Below, piece after piece: positions 1-11,639 of a stretch of DNA of 64,000 bases. The notes under the pieces are model-generated. The model saw nothing but the letters and a program-made list of their open reading frames with translations, was not told where the DNA came from and made no database searches. Where the stretch lies: contig JADLSH010000140.1 of the NCBI GenBank assembly GCA_016169945.1, forward strand, positions 868,001 through 932,000. The letters are read 5' to 3'. The position numbers and the translations under genes are program-made. Source of the DNA: Trachythela sp. YZ-2020 (taxonomy: Eukaryota; Cnidaria; Anthozoa; Malacalcyonacea; Clavulariidae). The number at the start of each line of letters is the position of its first letter. Position 1 is the stretch's first letter.

Positions 1-763
1 TATACTCTGTCCGTAGACTCGTAGGGTGTAATATGTAGAGTCACTAGAGTTGTAGAGTGTAGTATGAACTGCATAATTTTGAAATTTGACATTTGTTATG
101 CAATATTAATAGAACACATCTCTGTTGACGGGGCAGTTGTTTACAAATGCGAATGGCATTTTGGCGACGATGCGTCTGTATATATAACTATGATGTATGA
201 TGCATTCTATATACTTTCTAGTTTTGCATAGCCTTTATTTTAGTAGTCTGTGTACAACCGTACTCTCGAAATTTTATATACACGATGAAATAATAAATAA
301 ATAAATAAATAAAATTTGAAATAATCGAAGTTGAGTTGATATATTTGCAATTAGTAAAGTAATTATAATGCATGTTTTAAACTTTATCAATATTTCATCA
401 GTTTCATATTAACATTTTTCAAATTGCGCCATTAAAGTAGTGCTGCCTGGGAATCACGCCAAAGCTGACTCTTCCGCCCTGCACTTAAAAGGTTTCAAAT
501 ATGTAGTACGAAAACCCCAATGTTGTACTTTGTAATAGATATTTTATACAAGTAATTTTGTATTTTTTATGTTTGGCGAATTTTGCTTTTTAAACAGTAG
601 TTTATATGAGTCACTACCCTAGCAAATTTGTTTTAAATAATATAGAGTTTAATATATAATAGATTACAATTAATGTTTCTACAAAGTCCTCTCGAATATC
701 TATAATTTCAATATAACCTAGTAGAAACTCACCTTAAAACACAACTAGAATGCATTTCTATCA
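1..763. other. AT-rich non-coding flank
   Basis: No recognisable gene or RNA is seen here. The sequence is AT-rich and single-copy in appearance, with a short (TAAA)n run at about 291-314. Nothing in it resembles the satellite that fills the right side of the window. Confidence 0.5.
291..314. repeat. (TAAA)n microsatellite
   Basis: About six consecutive TAAA/AATA units are directly visible. It could be the A-rich tail of an old retroelement, but no element body is recognisable upstream. Confidence 0.7.
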
Positions 764-1084
764 ATGCTGGCTTTTCCATTCGGCAAACATCTCGTGCTTC
801 CAAAACTGAAGCTTTATTCCACGAATAGAGCGAAAATGCGCCATTTTTCAATAACAATGTTTACCGAAGAAATATTCAGAACAATGAGCGAGCTGCGCCG
901 GCGAATTGATAATATGTTTCAATGTGTTCAAAACCGCAATGCATTGTGGTATACTGACGATATCTCCTCTGATCAGCACGGCAAGATGGCGCCCGAATTC
1001 ACGAATGGAAAAGTTTATAAGATTTCGTTTATTTTAAGCCGAAGACAATCCCAAAACCACGAAGTGGTCAAATTTCTAAAATAA
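764..1084 (+). CDS. Unrecognised 106-codon open frame
   Basis: An ATG-started frame of 106 codons lies in otherwise non-coding DNA and ends at TAA. The predicted protein has no signal peptide or membrane segment and no motif I recognise. Its C-terminal third is basic and polar. No splice sites or neighbouring exons could be connected to it. It may be chance, or an exon remnant of a transposon protein. Coding status is unsupported beyond the open frame. Confidence 0.15.
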   Translation: MLAFPFGKHLVLPKLKLYSTNRAKMRHFSITMFTEEIFRTMSELRRRIDNMFQCVQNRNALWYTDDISSDQHGKMAPEFTNGKVYKISFILSRRQSQNHEVVKFLK

Positions 1085-1230
1085 TTCCGTATTTAAACGT
1101 AAACATGTGTTGTTTATTTAGTTTATTTTACGAATTTACGGAATATAAGTTGTGAATGAGTGGCGAAGCGGCGAAGCCGGTTGAAAATAAATTCGTAAGT
1201 CGGCAGACAGATTCAAAACAATAACAAGGT
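1085..1230. other. Short spacer before the inverted-repeat arm
   Basis: Non-coding, with a small GC-richer patch (two tandem GGCGAAGC units near 1161). There is no similarity to the satellite, so the outer flank of the left arm differs completely from the outer flank of the right arm at 17834. Confidence 0.4.
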
Positions 1231-1616
1231 TATGGTTGGCGATTTGTTTCAAAATTCAACAAAAATATTCATTCAACTTCAACAAATATATTCATATTCA
1301 ACAAAAGGATTTATTCAACTTCAACAAATATATTCATATTCAACAAAAATATTCATTCAACTTTAACAAATATATTCATATTCAACAAAAGGATTTATTC
1401 AAGTACAACTTCAACAAATATATTCATATTCAACAAAATGACAAAAATATGTATTCAACTTCAACAAGACATATTTATTCAACTTATTCAACAAGTGTAA
1501 TATATTCAACAAAAATATTCATTCTACTAGAAATATTTGTTCAACAAAAATATATATTCAAGAAATTTCCGTTGTCACTGTTTCCACTTGGATGAAAATT
1601 TGAGGAATAAATAATT
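1231..1616 (+). repeat. Left arm of a large inverted repeat, with 42-bp minisatellite
   Basis: The arm begins TATGGTTGGCGATTTG and then holds a minisatellite of about 42-bp units (1254-1480). Units alternate two versions, one with AATATTCATTC and one with GGATTTATTC. A unique inner part of about 100 bp follows, including TTTCCGTTGTCACTGTTT. The same order in reverse complement occurs at 17833 down to 17465 and 15887 down to 15728. The open frame at 1236-1595 exists only because 42 is a multiple of three. This may be the long terminal inverted repeat of a DNA transposon whose transposase is the adjacent integrase-like pseudogene. Confidence 0.75.
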
Positions 1617-1643
1617 ACTAATAATTACGAAATTCTAAACAAA

Positions 1644-3204
1644 ATGGCGGAAAACCAGAAGTTGTCGTTGTCAGAGCAGCTAGAGAAGCGTTTCGAAGAT
1701 TTGGATGCTTTATTGGTAGTGTGTGAGCGTGAATGGAATACAATATCTCGAAATGTTATTGAAGTGATTATCAATAGCTTGGAAATTAATATAGAGTTGC
1801 AGTTGCAAATTATCCCAACTTTAGTTGAAACTAGAGATGATGTGGTTGAAATTGCCATTAACCTGCAAGTGATTTATCGCGATTGGTGCAGAAAACGTAG
1901 CGAAATACAGTTAAGAAATCGTCCCAATTGCATTCATTTAGCAGTTTATTCTATTTGTCAACCAGAAATTCAAACGTCAGAAGGCCCTGGGAGACCAAGA
2001 TATAATATCTCAGAGGACGTTTTACAGAGCCTAAAATCACTTGGGTATACCTTGCAAGAAATGTCCTCCCTACTTCTAGTCTCTAGAACGACTTTGTGGA
2101 GACGAGTTGTCGAACTAGGAATAAGAGATCAAGTTGGCTACTTCTGATGAAGAACTGGATCAAGTAGTTCAATCATTTATTTCTGTCCATGGATATCTTG
2201 TTGGATATTTTATGGTTTATGGTCACATTTCCTCTCTTGGAATGAAGGTGCAAAGAGATCGAGTACGTGTAAGCTTAAGAAGAGTTGATCCACAAAATTC
2301 CTGGCGGAGATGGGCTACTATAATTACAAGGCGAACATACTCTGTACCCGTCCTAACAGTCTTTGGCACATCGATGGGCACCACAGCCTTATTAATTGGG
2401 GATTTGTAATTCATGGATGCATAGATCGATTTTCTCGGCTAATTTGTTTTTGAAAGGTGGAACAAACAATAAAAAAGAAACAGTTGAAGCTTTGTTTCTT
2501 GAACTGAAAAGTACTATTGGTCATCTCGGGTGCGAACTGATTATGGCGGTGAGAACACTAAGGTATGGCAACACATGATAGACAGACGTGGTGAAGACCG
2601 TGGTTCTGTTTAAAGTGGCAGTTCAACTCAAAATCAAAGAATAGAACGTTTGTGGCGAGATGTGTTTCGATGTTTCTGTAGTACCTTTTATTACACATTT
2701 GTTGCAATGGAAGAAGAGGGCATTCTTGAACGAGATAATGACTTTCACCTGTTTGTTCTACACTTTGTTTTCTTACCTAGAATTAATGTTGCAATCGATA
2801 GTTTTGTAAATGCCTGGAATAGACACCCAATGAGGACAGAACAAACTAGTCACCAGAACAAATGTTGGCAAATGGAATGCTGGACATGACAAATAGGCAC
2901 CTTTTGGCAGTGGCTGATGTGAGAAATGAAAGTGTAGATTTAACATGGTTTGGTCATGACCCCCATGTACCACTTCCTCCAGATGATGGGCTATCCACAG
3001 TGGATGTCAATGAACTTGAGATAATCTACCTGAGGAGTTGATTCAAGCGTTGTGTTTAGAGGTAGTTCCGACTAGAGAATCAGAATCATTTGGTGTAGAT
3101 ATATACCATGAAGTCATGGGCATTATAGGCCGTAGGATGAGGATCCAAAAGATGCAATTCCGTTGCACCCCTCGTGGACTACGTAATTTTCACATGAATC
3201 AATA
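1644..3204 (+). pseudogene. Integrase-core (DDE/rve-like) transposase pseudogene
   Basis: The intact ancestor would bind DNA through an N-terminal helix-turn-helix and act as a DDE integrase/transposase. What is seen: the first 167 codons (from ATG 1644) contain GRPRYNIS followed by a helix-turn-helix ending TTLWRRVVELG. The catalytic core is spread over shifted frames: RRTYSVP, then HIDGHH (first Asp), a CIDRFSR block, RTDYGGEN (second Asp) and QRIERLWRDVF (Glu), then FVFLPRIN and WNRHPMRTE. The C-terminal tail ends at TAG near 3204. This order is that of the intronless integrase-core proteins common in fish and cnidarian genomes. Disruptions: frame changes near 2140, 2350, 2450 and 2530, a stop at 2611-2613, and further shifts after 2880. 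It starts 28 bp inside the left arm, so it is probably that element's transposase. The family call is good; activity is excluded. Confidence 0.75.
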
Positions 3205-3692
3205 GATAAAAACTTACTTTATCAGAATCCGTTGCTTCCCAAGCGAAACAGGTGCACAATTGAGAAAAAAATCCCTCCAAAGTTGGTAGCAAATACGCAT
3301 GCGCATTTCAGCCAAACTCGCACTGCGCACGCGCAGACAGGAAAAATGGATTTTCCCTGTGGGTTTTCCCCGATTTCCCCCGTAAAAACAACAAAACAAA
3401 ATCACGGAATAGAGATCAAACGTTATAATATTAACGAATAAATACACACACATTAAATATTGTTTAAAACACATTGTACATTTTGCTTGCTCATATGCTA
3501 AATCACTTCAATTCATTGGCTATTGTTTCAAAATACTGTTTTAACGTTTAATTCTACTTATTAACATCCTAATTCAATACAAATTTGTGTGAGGTAGAAA
3601 CCCACCTGTATCAAACAGGACGGACAATATATAAATATACATACAATTCACACGATCAAGGAACAAATTAAATATTTCGCTAAACTAAACCT

Positions 3693-3959
3693 TGGCCAAA
3701 CGTAAGAAACATTGTTGTGATTTTCAAAGTTTGCTCAAATGTTTCCCTGTCTCCCATTTCTGGAAACATTGGCTTTTATTGCAGAAACAAAATGTGCTTC
3801 CCGGAAAGCAAAAATATTTCCTACCAAATTCAGAAACATTTGATGAAACACTCTTTCTCTGTTTGCCGACGCTGGTAGGACAATATGACATATCAAGACA
3901 TTGGTAAGACAAATAATATGACAAATATCTTTGCGCAACAATGTTTCCCAGTTTGTCCC
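3693..3959. mobile_element. Nested MITE-like inverted repeat element
   Basis: The left end reads GGCCAAACGTAAGAAACATTG, with a base or two of uncertainty at the border. The right end in reverse complement reads GGACAAACTGGGAAACATTG. The interior repeats the motif AAACATT many times. It has no coding capacity, and the superfamily is not recognised. Confidence 0.45.
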
Positions 3960-4705
3960 GGGCTTTACGGGATATTTATATAAACTCCTAGGAAAACCTC
4001 TGATTGAATTTTTGATGTATTATTGAATAACTATGCAAGATATGTTTGGCACTTCTTAAATTGTGTGTTCCATCCATCGCTTAAGTATATTCTATGGATA
4101 TCAATCTTGGATTTGGACCAACTTTTCCATTCGTCCCAACCATCTTTTTCAACCATTTGTTCAAACCGACAAAGCCGGACTGCACCAGTGCAGGACCTTT
4201 AACTGTGAAAGAAACATGTCCCAGACACCAACTCGAAATTCATCATAAAAAAAGATAAATTGGGAGGAAATATAAAATCCATAATTTCATCATAGCTATC
4301 TATTGAAAGAAATTTTTCATCCTTGAGCCCAGATTTTCATCAGTGCAACAAAATCCCACTCATTGGATCCTGGCCAAGGGCCTACGCTCAAAACGAGATT
4401 GCATGTATTCTACAATAAACTGTCCTGCCTTTTGTCTGGTAAAGTTCTACTTCTCGTATTTGAACTATTACATATATTATATTGTGACATAAGTTGGTAT
4501 TTAGCCACTATCTAGAATAACAAGGAACGATTTAGAATTTCCCTCAGTTTCTGTGTTGAAATTCAGATCATCATCATCAATGGTACAGCTCTCTTCATCA
4601 AAGTATTCATCGTTGTTTTCAGACTTATTTGACATATATGTTCCTCAACCAATTCAGAAGAATCCAAATTTTCCACATATACAATCTCACTAACATTTCT
4701 CATTT
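3960..4705. other. Non-coding interior of the 2.8-kb element
   Basis: No homologous reading frame was recognised. It probably represents the 3' untranslated or downstream part of the minus-strand gene that ends at 4706. Confidence 0.35.
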
Positions 4706-5746
4706 TCAGTACACAGAACACAAGTTGGGATAACTTTTCATCAGTCGTTGCTTGAGCTTAAAAGCTCTATATTTAGATGCATCCACATTCTCGGTGTCCT
4801 TAGCAATGATAACAAATTTCTCCAGCAAATCTTTCATATACTTTCTTTGCTTATTTCCGATGACCTCCGTCTCGATTGCTTTCTTACAGAGGACATCATA
4901 AGATTTATCGTACACTGATGTAGATCTTTCAGTCTCCGATTGCTTCTTCGTCTCTCTGGTGAGAAATTTTGTATAATTGCAGTAGCAAACATTATTATAG
5001 CGGACCAGTGCTACACAGTCTTTCCCCCGGATTTGCAGGAGTATCCGTTCATCATTCTTTCTCTCTGCAGCTGTACGTAGACGACCAGCATAAATTGTTT
5101 CTGCTAAAATTAGTGGGGTTCTTCTTCTCTTCTTAGTTACCTGGTGTGAAACAAACCCTAAATAAACTTAATTGATCACAATTCAAGATATTTTAAAACC
5201 AAACCCGAGAATGTTGTGCACATTGCGCTAGTATTATACCTATCGAAATGACCATACCTTGTCTAGTGAGAACCAAGAGGCGTCTCTTCCACAAATAATA
5301 TATATCTCTGGGAGTACATTGGTTCTGTTGGCTCCTTCGCCTTGGTTCTATTGGCTCCACTTCCACTTGTGGTTCTTCGGTAGAAGTTACAGTTTTAGAG
5401 CTAGTTCCTTCTCCTTTTTCTTCTTTTCTCTGTTGTCTACGGATCTTATCTTCATCACAAAATCTCTTCCAGCATTTCATATGATGGTACCATTCTAAGT
5501 TAATGCTGTCAGGGTTCTTCTCCAATCTCCATGTAAATCCATGTATCAATTGACAGATCCGTCATCGATGTTCTCGTACGATTTCTTAGCTATTTCAGCT
5601 TGTTGACATTTAAGTTTGGCCCATTTGGACCTATACTCAAGAAATTTCTTAAGCCTTTGTCGTGTAACTTTGCAAAGTTGCTCCATGACGCCATAAAAAT
5701 GCATAAAACATGAGGATATTCGAGTTTTATAAATATTTTCAGCCAT
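4706..5746 (-). pseudogene. Unknown cnidarian-type protein gene of the 2.8-kb element, probably broken
   Basis: Function unknown. The first exon begins at ATG 5744-5746, just inside the right inverted repeat, and encodes a Lys/Arg-rich segment (KVTRQRLKKFLEYR). After a one-base frame change near 5560 the reading continues as HGFTWRLEKN, YHHMKCWKRF and an Arg/Lys/Glu-rich stretch to about 5265. An intron of about 130 bp follows, with a GTATGG donor near 5263 and a CACACCAG acceptor near 5137. The last exon then runs through LLQIRGKDCVALVRYNN, VCYCNYTKF and KYRAFKLKQRLMKSYPNL to TGA at 4706. The spaced Cys/His residues (HHMKC, CYCNY) suggest a metal-binding fold, as in uncharacterised repeat-associated proteins of cnidarians. 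The exact splice phase could not be reconciled. Its position inside inverted repeats makes it transposon cargo or transposase. Confidence 0.45.
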
Positions 5747-5989
5747 GATTGTTTTGCATAACTAAGCGTGTTTCCACTTCGAAGCATGTGCGTGTTTGTG
5801 CGCGTGCGCAGTGCGAGTTTGGCTGCTATGCGCATGCGTATTTGCTAACAAAACAATGGCGGTTCGAATATTTCGAAGCGCGAAAATAGCAAACTTTGGA
5901 GGGATTTTTTTCGCAATTGTGCACCTGTTTCGCTTGGGGAGCAACGGATTCTGATAAAGTAAATTTTTATCTATTGATTCTTGTGAAAT

Positions 5990-6310
5990 CTTTAACAAGA
6001 TATTAACAAATAACAACAACTGTTTTTGTGTGCTCCATGTGAACTAGACAACTAATTTCCTGTATAATTTATTCGCATTCTGAACACAATAATTACTTAG
6101 GTCACAAAGCCCACATTTGAAAATATTTAAGTAATATACCATAACATTATAAAATCTATAGAATGTATTAAAAATATCTGCTGTTAAAATACTTCAATTG
6201 TTTGATAATTATGTAAATAATATTCAATTCATAAGCTTTTTCAACTAGCATTTCAGGAAAATAAATCATTGCTGGGTTTTTCTGGAATTGCATGTCACTT
6301 ACCCTAGCAA
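5990..6310. other. AT-rich non-coding spacer
   Basis: No gene, RNA or repeat structure is recognised between the 2.8-kb element and the LINE. Confidence 0.4.
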
Positions 6311-7936
6311 AGATGTGAATGCTTTAAGGCATTGTTACAGTATGCAATTTGTCTTGCAATCACCATCTTAAAGAAATTGATCCCCCCACACCATCGATAG
6401 GTCAGGTGAAAAAGGCCCTTAATGCATTAAAGGTGACGAAGGCGACTGGCATTGATGGAATCCCTGCGTGGTTCTTGAAGCAGTATAGTGAAGACTTAGC
6501 TCTCGTAGCACATAACATCATCACGAGTAGTATAATTCAATGTAAATATCCCACCTTGTACAAACAAGCTCTAATAACCCCTGTGCCTAAAATTGTCCCA
6601 CCGAAAAACATTGAAACCGACTTTCGTCAAATTTCTGTGCTTCCACAGTTAGCTAAAGTGCTGGAAAAGATTCAATTGCAATTAAATTGTGCAGATCTTA
6701 CATTAAAAGATAACCAACATGCATTTCTCAAGGGCCGTTCAACAATTTCAGCATTGATTGAAACTTCACAAAAATGGTTTGATAAAACTGATAACACTGC
6801 GCATGGCAGAAAAGGTATCCATGCTATTTTCATTGACTTCTGCAAAGCGTTTGATATGGTGGACCACCGAATTCTCCTTTCTAAATTGGCCTCTATCAAC
6901 ATAACTAAATCTTTTTGGCTGTGGATTCGAGATTTCCTATCCATGAGAAGTCAACAGGTAAAGCTACTTCAAATGTTGTCAACATCCGCTCCATGCCCAG
7001 CTGGAGTTCCGCAAGGCTCGGTCATCTCTCATATGCTATTTAATGTATACATCGATGATTTAGAGGATGAAATCCCTGCAAACCTAACCGTCGATACCTC
7101 GAAGTATGCCGATGACTGCACACTCGATCAAGCAGTTGGAGCTGGGGAAATAAGCCATGTCCAACAGGCTCTAGACATTATTCAAAATTGGTCAGTGTCG
7201 AACAAAATGACCATCAACGTCAAAAAAACAAAGGACATGTGGATATGCTTCACGAAATCAGTATCGGAACCACCTCCTGTTTATATCGGTGATGAACTAG
7301 TTGAAAGAGTGGACAAATTTAAACTACTTGGAATGGGGTTTCAAAACAACCTCAAATGGAACAATCATATTGAAACTGTTATACAGAAAGCTAACCGTCA
7401 AGTATATATCTTAAGAGAATGCAGGAAAGCTAATCTACCTGTGGAAGTAGGTATTACCCTTTATAAATCCAATATTAGATCTATTCTTGACTATGCCTCA
7501 CCTATCTGGGGTGACCTTCCAACTTATCTCGTAAATGAAATTGAACGAACCCAGACCCGCTGCCTCCGAGTTCTTGGTTATAACAATGACTGTCTACAAA
7601 GCCTCTCTGATCGAAGAGAAGAACTTCTGAAACGTGAAGCGTGGAAGATTATGAATGATCCTTCCCATCCTTTTCATACAAGACTTTTTAAATGAAATAA
7701 TCCATACGATTTACGAACAATTAATAGTAAAAACACATTATCGCGAACTGAAAGACATAAACGCTCCTTCTTAGCTCGTGCAAGTGCACTCACATAGTTT
7801 TTAGTTTGTCTATACATACTTAAGATTCTTATCTGTATATAATGTTCTAAGATATTTTTAATGTAATTTGAATCAACCTGTAAATCCATTGTACTTTTAT
7901 ACTTAAGATGGATAAATAAAGATTATTATTATTAAA
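6311..7936 (+). mobile_element. 5'-truncated LINE (CR1/L2/jockey-like)
   Basis: The reverse-transcriptase frame is followed by about 220 bp of 3' untranslated sequence. The end is AATAAAGATTATTATTATTA, an AATAAA signal with a short (ATT)n tail typical of CR1/L2-type elements. The endonuclease and N-terminal regions are missing. The 5' border is placed only approximately because nothing marks it. Confidence 0.75.
6349..7695 (+). CDS. Non-LTR retrotransposon reverse transcriptase (5'-truncated)
   Basis: The frame is open for 448 codons and copies LINE RNA at nicked chromosomal DNA. Motifs, numbering from the first codon at 6349: an N-terminal TGIDGIPAWFLK block near 33-44; a block resembling RPISVLP near 90, with RQISVLP present; QHAFLKGRSTISAL near 125; catalytic FIDFCKAFD at 161-169; GVPQG at 219-223; and YADD at 253-256. 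Thumb and C-terminal regions follow, with NWSVSNKMTINVKKTK and a late SILDYASPIWG. The first codon is TTG inside a longer element, so no genuine start exists. The 5' part, including the endonuclease, is lost. The frame has no stop or shift, so the insertion is fairly young. It is a different family from the LINE copies at 25.9-49.8 kb. Confidence 0.88.
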   Translation: MSCNHHLKEIDPPTPSIGQVKKALNALKVTKATGIDGIPAWFLKQYSEDLALVAHNIITSSIIQCKYPTLYKQALITPVPKIVPPKNIETDFRQISVLPQLAKVLEKIQLQLNCADLTLKDNQHAFLKGRSTISALIETSQKWFDKTDNTAHGRKGIHAIFIDFCKAFDMVDHRILLSKLASINITKSFWLWIRDFLSMRSQQVKLLQMLSTSAPCPAGVPQGSVISHMLFNVYIDDLEDEIPANLTVDTSKYADDCTLDQAVGAGEISHVQQALDIIQNWSVSNKMTINVKKTKDMWICFTKSVSEPPPVYIGDELVERVDKFKLLGMGFQNNLKWNNHIETVIQKANRQVYILRECRKANLPVEVGITLYKSNIRSILDYASPIWGDLPTYLVNEIERTQTRCLRVLGYNNDCLQSLSDRREELLKREAWKIMNDPSHPFHTRLFK

Positions 7937-8160
7937 TAGCGAGTTCTTGGGACAAGTTGCAATAGGGGTGGTACACTGTGTAATTTCTTAAAAATGTGTT
8001 GCAGCGTTGCCGCAATCGTTGCGAAAAGTAGTCGAACGTGCTTCTACCTTTTGCAACGCTTCTTGCAGCAATGTTGCTAAACACGATTATTGCGAGGCAT
8101 GTTGCAAACCAAGTTGCATAGTGTAACAGTGCCTTTTTGTTCTCTCTCAAAGCTACACTG
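7937..8160. repeat. Dispersed-repeat-like segment rich in TTGCAA motifs
   Basis: The segment is built of repeated GTTGC/TTGCAA words in both orientations (AAGTTGCA, GTTGCAGCGTTGC, TTTTGCAACG, CATGTTGCAAAC). It resembles short non-coding repeats seen across coral-type genomes. No clean terminal repeats or duplicated target were found. Confidence 0.35.
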
Positions 8161-8319
8161 CGCTAGCTCATACTTGAAATTTAATAATTTTTAACCTATG
8201 CAAGATCCTATACTTACATTGTCTTGGAAAAGTAACATAGGTCCTACACACATAAAAATCAACAACCTGTTCCTTGGTTCCTGGTTGATACCAACAGGCG
8301 TGAACAAGGCTGTGCTACA

Positions 8320-8410
8320 CCTTTAATACGAACAAGTTGTAAACAATGTTACAAGTTGTTATATTTGAACAATGCTGTCACAACATTGTTGACAACTTGT
8401 TCAAAGCGGG
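8320..8410. repeat. Clustered ACAAGTTGT / ACAACTTGT inverted motifs
   Basis: Several direct and inverted copies of ACAAGTTGT and ACAATGTT occur within about 90 bp, enough to form a hairpin. It is probably part of a MITE. The borders are not defined. Confidence 0.4.
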
Positions 8411-9579
8411 TAAGTGTCCAGTTTTATTTAAATCTGGAGAGATGATAAAAATACCTGATCATACACAGTGTGTTTTTTTAATTTAGCAGCGAAAAATCTT
8501 TGAGTTTACTTGAGCTAAATTTGCAAAATTCTAGCATATTTCCAGTGGTACAGAAAGAAACAGGAGAACAATTGAACTCAACCAGACTGATACAATGTCA
8601 ACTTATAGTATTCAACATTCATATAATTTCAGCTGAATGTGCTGAATATAACAAATGTAAGTTGTAAAACAAAATGAAAACTTTACTATCAGAAACATTC
8701 ACTTTAGTATCAAGGGATTGTAAATGCCTTTCCACATTCTTGTAGTGCTACTTGGAGAGCCACTTCAAACAAACAATAAGACAAGACACTTGTTGGCAGC
8801 TGAAGCTTCAGAGAACATGTTTATGGTTGAATATAGCTTTGGTTATGAAACTCCACAGCAATTTTCTTTCCTTGTATCAGACGAATATCATTGCCTCCAA
8901 TGCAAAACTTCAAAAAGCTTTGCAGCCTTTCTTGAGACGACTGTTCCAAAAACCTAGTGAGCATGCCAATTACTTGATGAACTTCAGTATGTTGCTGAGG
9001 GAAATGGAGACATTCTTTAATGCATACAGCTGTAAGAGGTTTTGGTTTTGTATGGAACAGATCTTCGAATAATTGGGGATATTGTTGCATAAGCTCCAGA
9101 ACACCAAGGGTTTCCAGCCCCTTGCGGAGTTGGTCCAGTGCCATCTTCCGCTTGACAATGACTTCGTATGCTCCAATTGATTGGATTATCGTTCTTTTAT
9201 TTGTGAGCTAAATTTGAAAGAAATTGGTGACGATCACGTGAATTCGAATGGCCCAAGACCAATTTTGCGACTTGGAACCATTTTAACTAGGTTGTGACAA
9301 TTTTTTGCAGTAACCTATGGAAAAACATTAAACATAACTTGGACAAAAGATAAACTAAGTACATGCAGGGTCCTAAATAACCAAAAATATATGTATATAC
9401 ATGTATTACTATGATTTAATAAAAATGTATTTACTCGAATACGTTTGGTAGATTTTGAATATATTTAGATTCAAACTAACCTTCAACATACTTGTATCTC
9501 CACATGATGAAAACACATTCAGGAATTCATTATCATCTGCCAATATCTCAAACTGGTGTTCACTGGTGGCATCCAAAAC

Positions 9580-10280
9580 CTTTGGGCATAAATTTGAAAT
9601 TTATGTAATTTATGTAAATTAATGTAATTTAGTCGCTGGGCCTGTGGCCTGTGGCTAAAGCTTTTGCCTCGAATTTTTTCGGATTTCCATTCGCCAATGT
9701 CAGTTCGTGGATTTCTTGTTTATCTATTAATTGAGATACGTACCAAGATTGAAAGTTTTAGTATCCCAATTATATTAATGAATGGACCCTTGAAATGCGG
9801 TATACCAATGTAGAGGTGTCTAAATTTAACCAGTCCTTAATTGATGACGATAAATTGATTGTGATAAACCGATGGGAACAGCTTCAATTTCATGGATAAT
9901 AACGATTATATATAATAATAATCTACAGAGCTAACAGCTAAATGAGAATATGCTTCATTATCAAATCAAAATATTCGAAGTTGCTATGAGACAAAATGGA
10001 TAAATCTGAGTAAACAATACCTAGTCATTTAATGTTATTTTTTTCTTTAACGAGAGCTTAAGCATTAGCATAGTCTTTGAGAACATGAATGCCACAGACT
10101 TATTATACTGTTAATTATGACGTCAGCAGTTCTTCTGTAATCAGCTGTACTAGTTCTTAATAGTTATTAAGAAACTGTTTTAGGTGAACTCCTGCAATTA
10201 TCTATGATCTAGCATAACTTTTTATCAACAAAACCTGACATGGTGTATGCACATACAATATAATTAGCTTTAAATTAATT
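9580..10280 (-). other. HECT gene intron (non-coding)
   Basis: This lies between the donor at 10283 and the acceptor at 9580. It is AT-rich, with no repeat or RNA recognised. A smaller intron occupies 9208-9480. Confidence 0.5.
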
Positions 10281-11412
10281 TACCTTCAGAATACACTGCC
10301 TACTTGGCAAATCTGGCACACCCCAAGGGTCACAATATGCCATTGCACTTACTACATCACCAGTTTCCAGGAAATAGTAGCAAGGCAATAACAAAAATGG
10401 AAAACCGGGTCCACCTTGAGCAATAGAGTGGGCAACAATTTTTCCAACTATTTCTAAAAGGCCAGAAAATACCATTTGTAGACTATGAGTTGGGCATTTC
10501 TTGTGATACTCTCCCACAAACATTACCATCTTTCTATCTACAAACGTTGAGAATAGATCTGTGTAAAACTGCCTTAGCACTCCTCCACCATCAATAGCTG
10601 GCTGTTTATCAAATGTGGCTCTGAGAGGCTGTTCTGGGCTAAATTCCGAATTCTTATAGAAACAATGGCATCATTGAACAAATCATCAACATCAACAGTT
10701 AACTTTGTTGGTCTGCTTTTCATCTTCCCTTTTAGCATTTGCAATATTTCAGTAAGACATGTTGGCTTACCAGGGTTTTCAATTTCTGCAGGCTCAAGCA
10801 GGCTATCTAGAGTAGAGTTAAAATCACCCGGAAGCATTTCTTGCAACGAATCATCAAGAATGGGAGTTTCACTTGGTGGACCCTGTGAACGACAGGCCTG
10901 GGCTAAGCTACTATGATTGGCTAATCTCCGCACTTCGGCAAGACCATAGTTGCTGGTTGAAAGAACATCGCGCTCCTGGTCAAAACTATTTAAAGTGCTT
11001 TGGGATACCTGTACACGTGGAGAACCTGGAAAAGATCAACTCTTGTAGGTACATCCTCTCGCCGGATGGATGGTTCATCACCAGTCATTTCCAGGGCAGC
11101 TCTGGGGACATTTAAACGAACATACAACTTGCCTTGACCACACAATTCCTTCACTTGTTTAAATTCCCATTTATGGCTTGGTTTTACAACTGGTATCACC
11201 ACAATATTCCTCTCTCGTTTAACAAAGTCAAACAAACCAGATGTTATTGCTGGAATTCTCTGTTGCAGAGTCTCTGCAATTTCCTTACGTATGTCGGGTT
11301 CACAATATGATGTACCAATATCACAATACTGGGTTTGGTGGATAATCGAAATGAGTAGATATATACACAATTTTAAGACCTAACCAGGAACGGTTGCGAA
11401 AAATGCGACACT

Positions 11413-11486
11413 AGTGCTCTGGCTGGAATTGAACTCACGCCCTGCGATTCCTGTGGAGCGCTCTAACCAACTGAGCTACAGAGGCC
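11413..11486 (-). repeat. tRNA-like (SINE-type) segment, left palindrome arm
   Basis: On the minus strand it has TAGCTCAGTTGG (box A) and GAGTTCAATTCC (box B) with correct spacing, but the anticodon stem and the acceptor stem do not pair properly. It is tRNA-derived repeat sequence rather than a functional tRNA. Confidence 0.55.
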
Positions 11487-11639
11487 AGTTGCTGAGCTGT
11501 AACCGTAAGTTCTGTATATATAGGTTATTGGATGTGCGGGTTGTGATAAGGTGCAAAAAAATATTTGAAGCTTACCTTATCACAACCCGCACACCCGATA
11601 ACCTATATATACAGAACTTACGGTTACAGCTCAGTAACT

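Larger units (their letters stand above)
3187..5989. mobile_element. 2.8-kb DNA transposon with long terminal inverted repeats
   Basis: Bases 3187-3336 and 5797-5989 are inverted copies. Both contain CAATAGATAAAAA, CTTTATCAGAATCCGTTGCT, AAGCGAAACAGGTGCACAAT and CAAATACGCATGCGCAT. The right arm has about 45 bp more (around 5842-5888) than the left. The interior holds a minus-strand spliced gene and a nested MITE. No clear target-site duplication was found, and the left arm begins inside the tail of the integrase pseudogene reading frame. The superfamily is unknown. Confidence 0.6.

Noticed and set aside
1236..1595. 119-codon frame in the left arm
   Set aside because: It is the 42-bp minisatellite read in one frame; 42 is a multiple of three. 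The matching frame at 17412-17954 is the same artefact running on into satellite.
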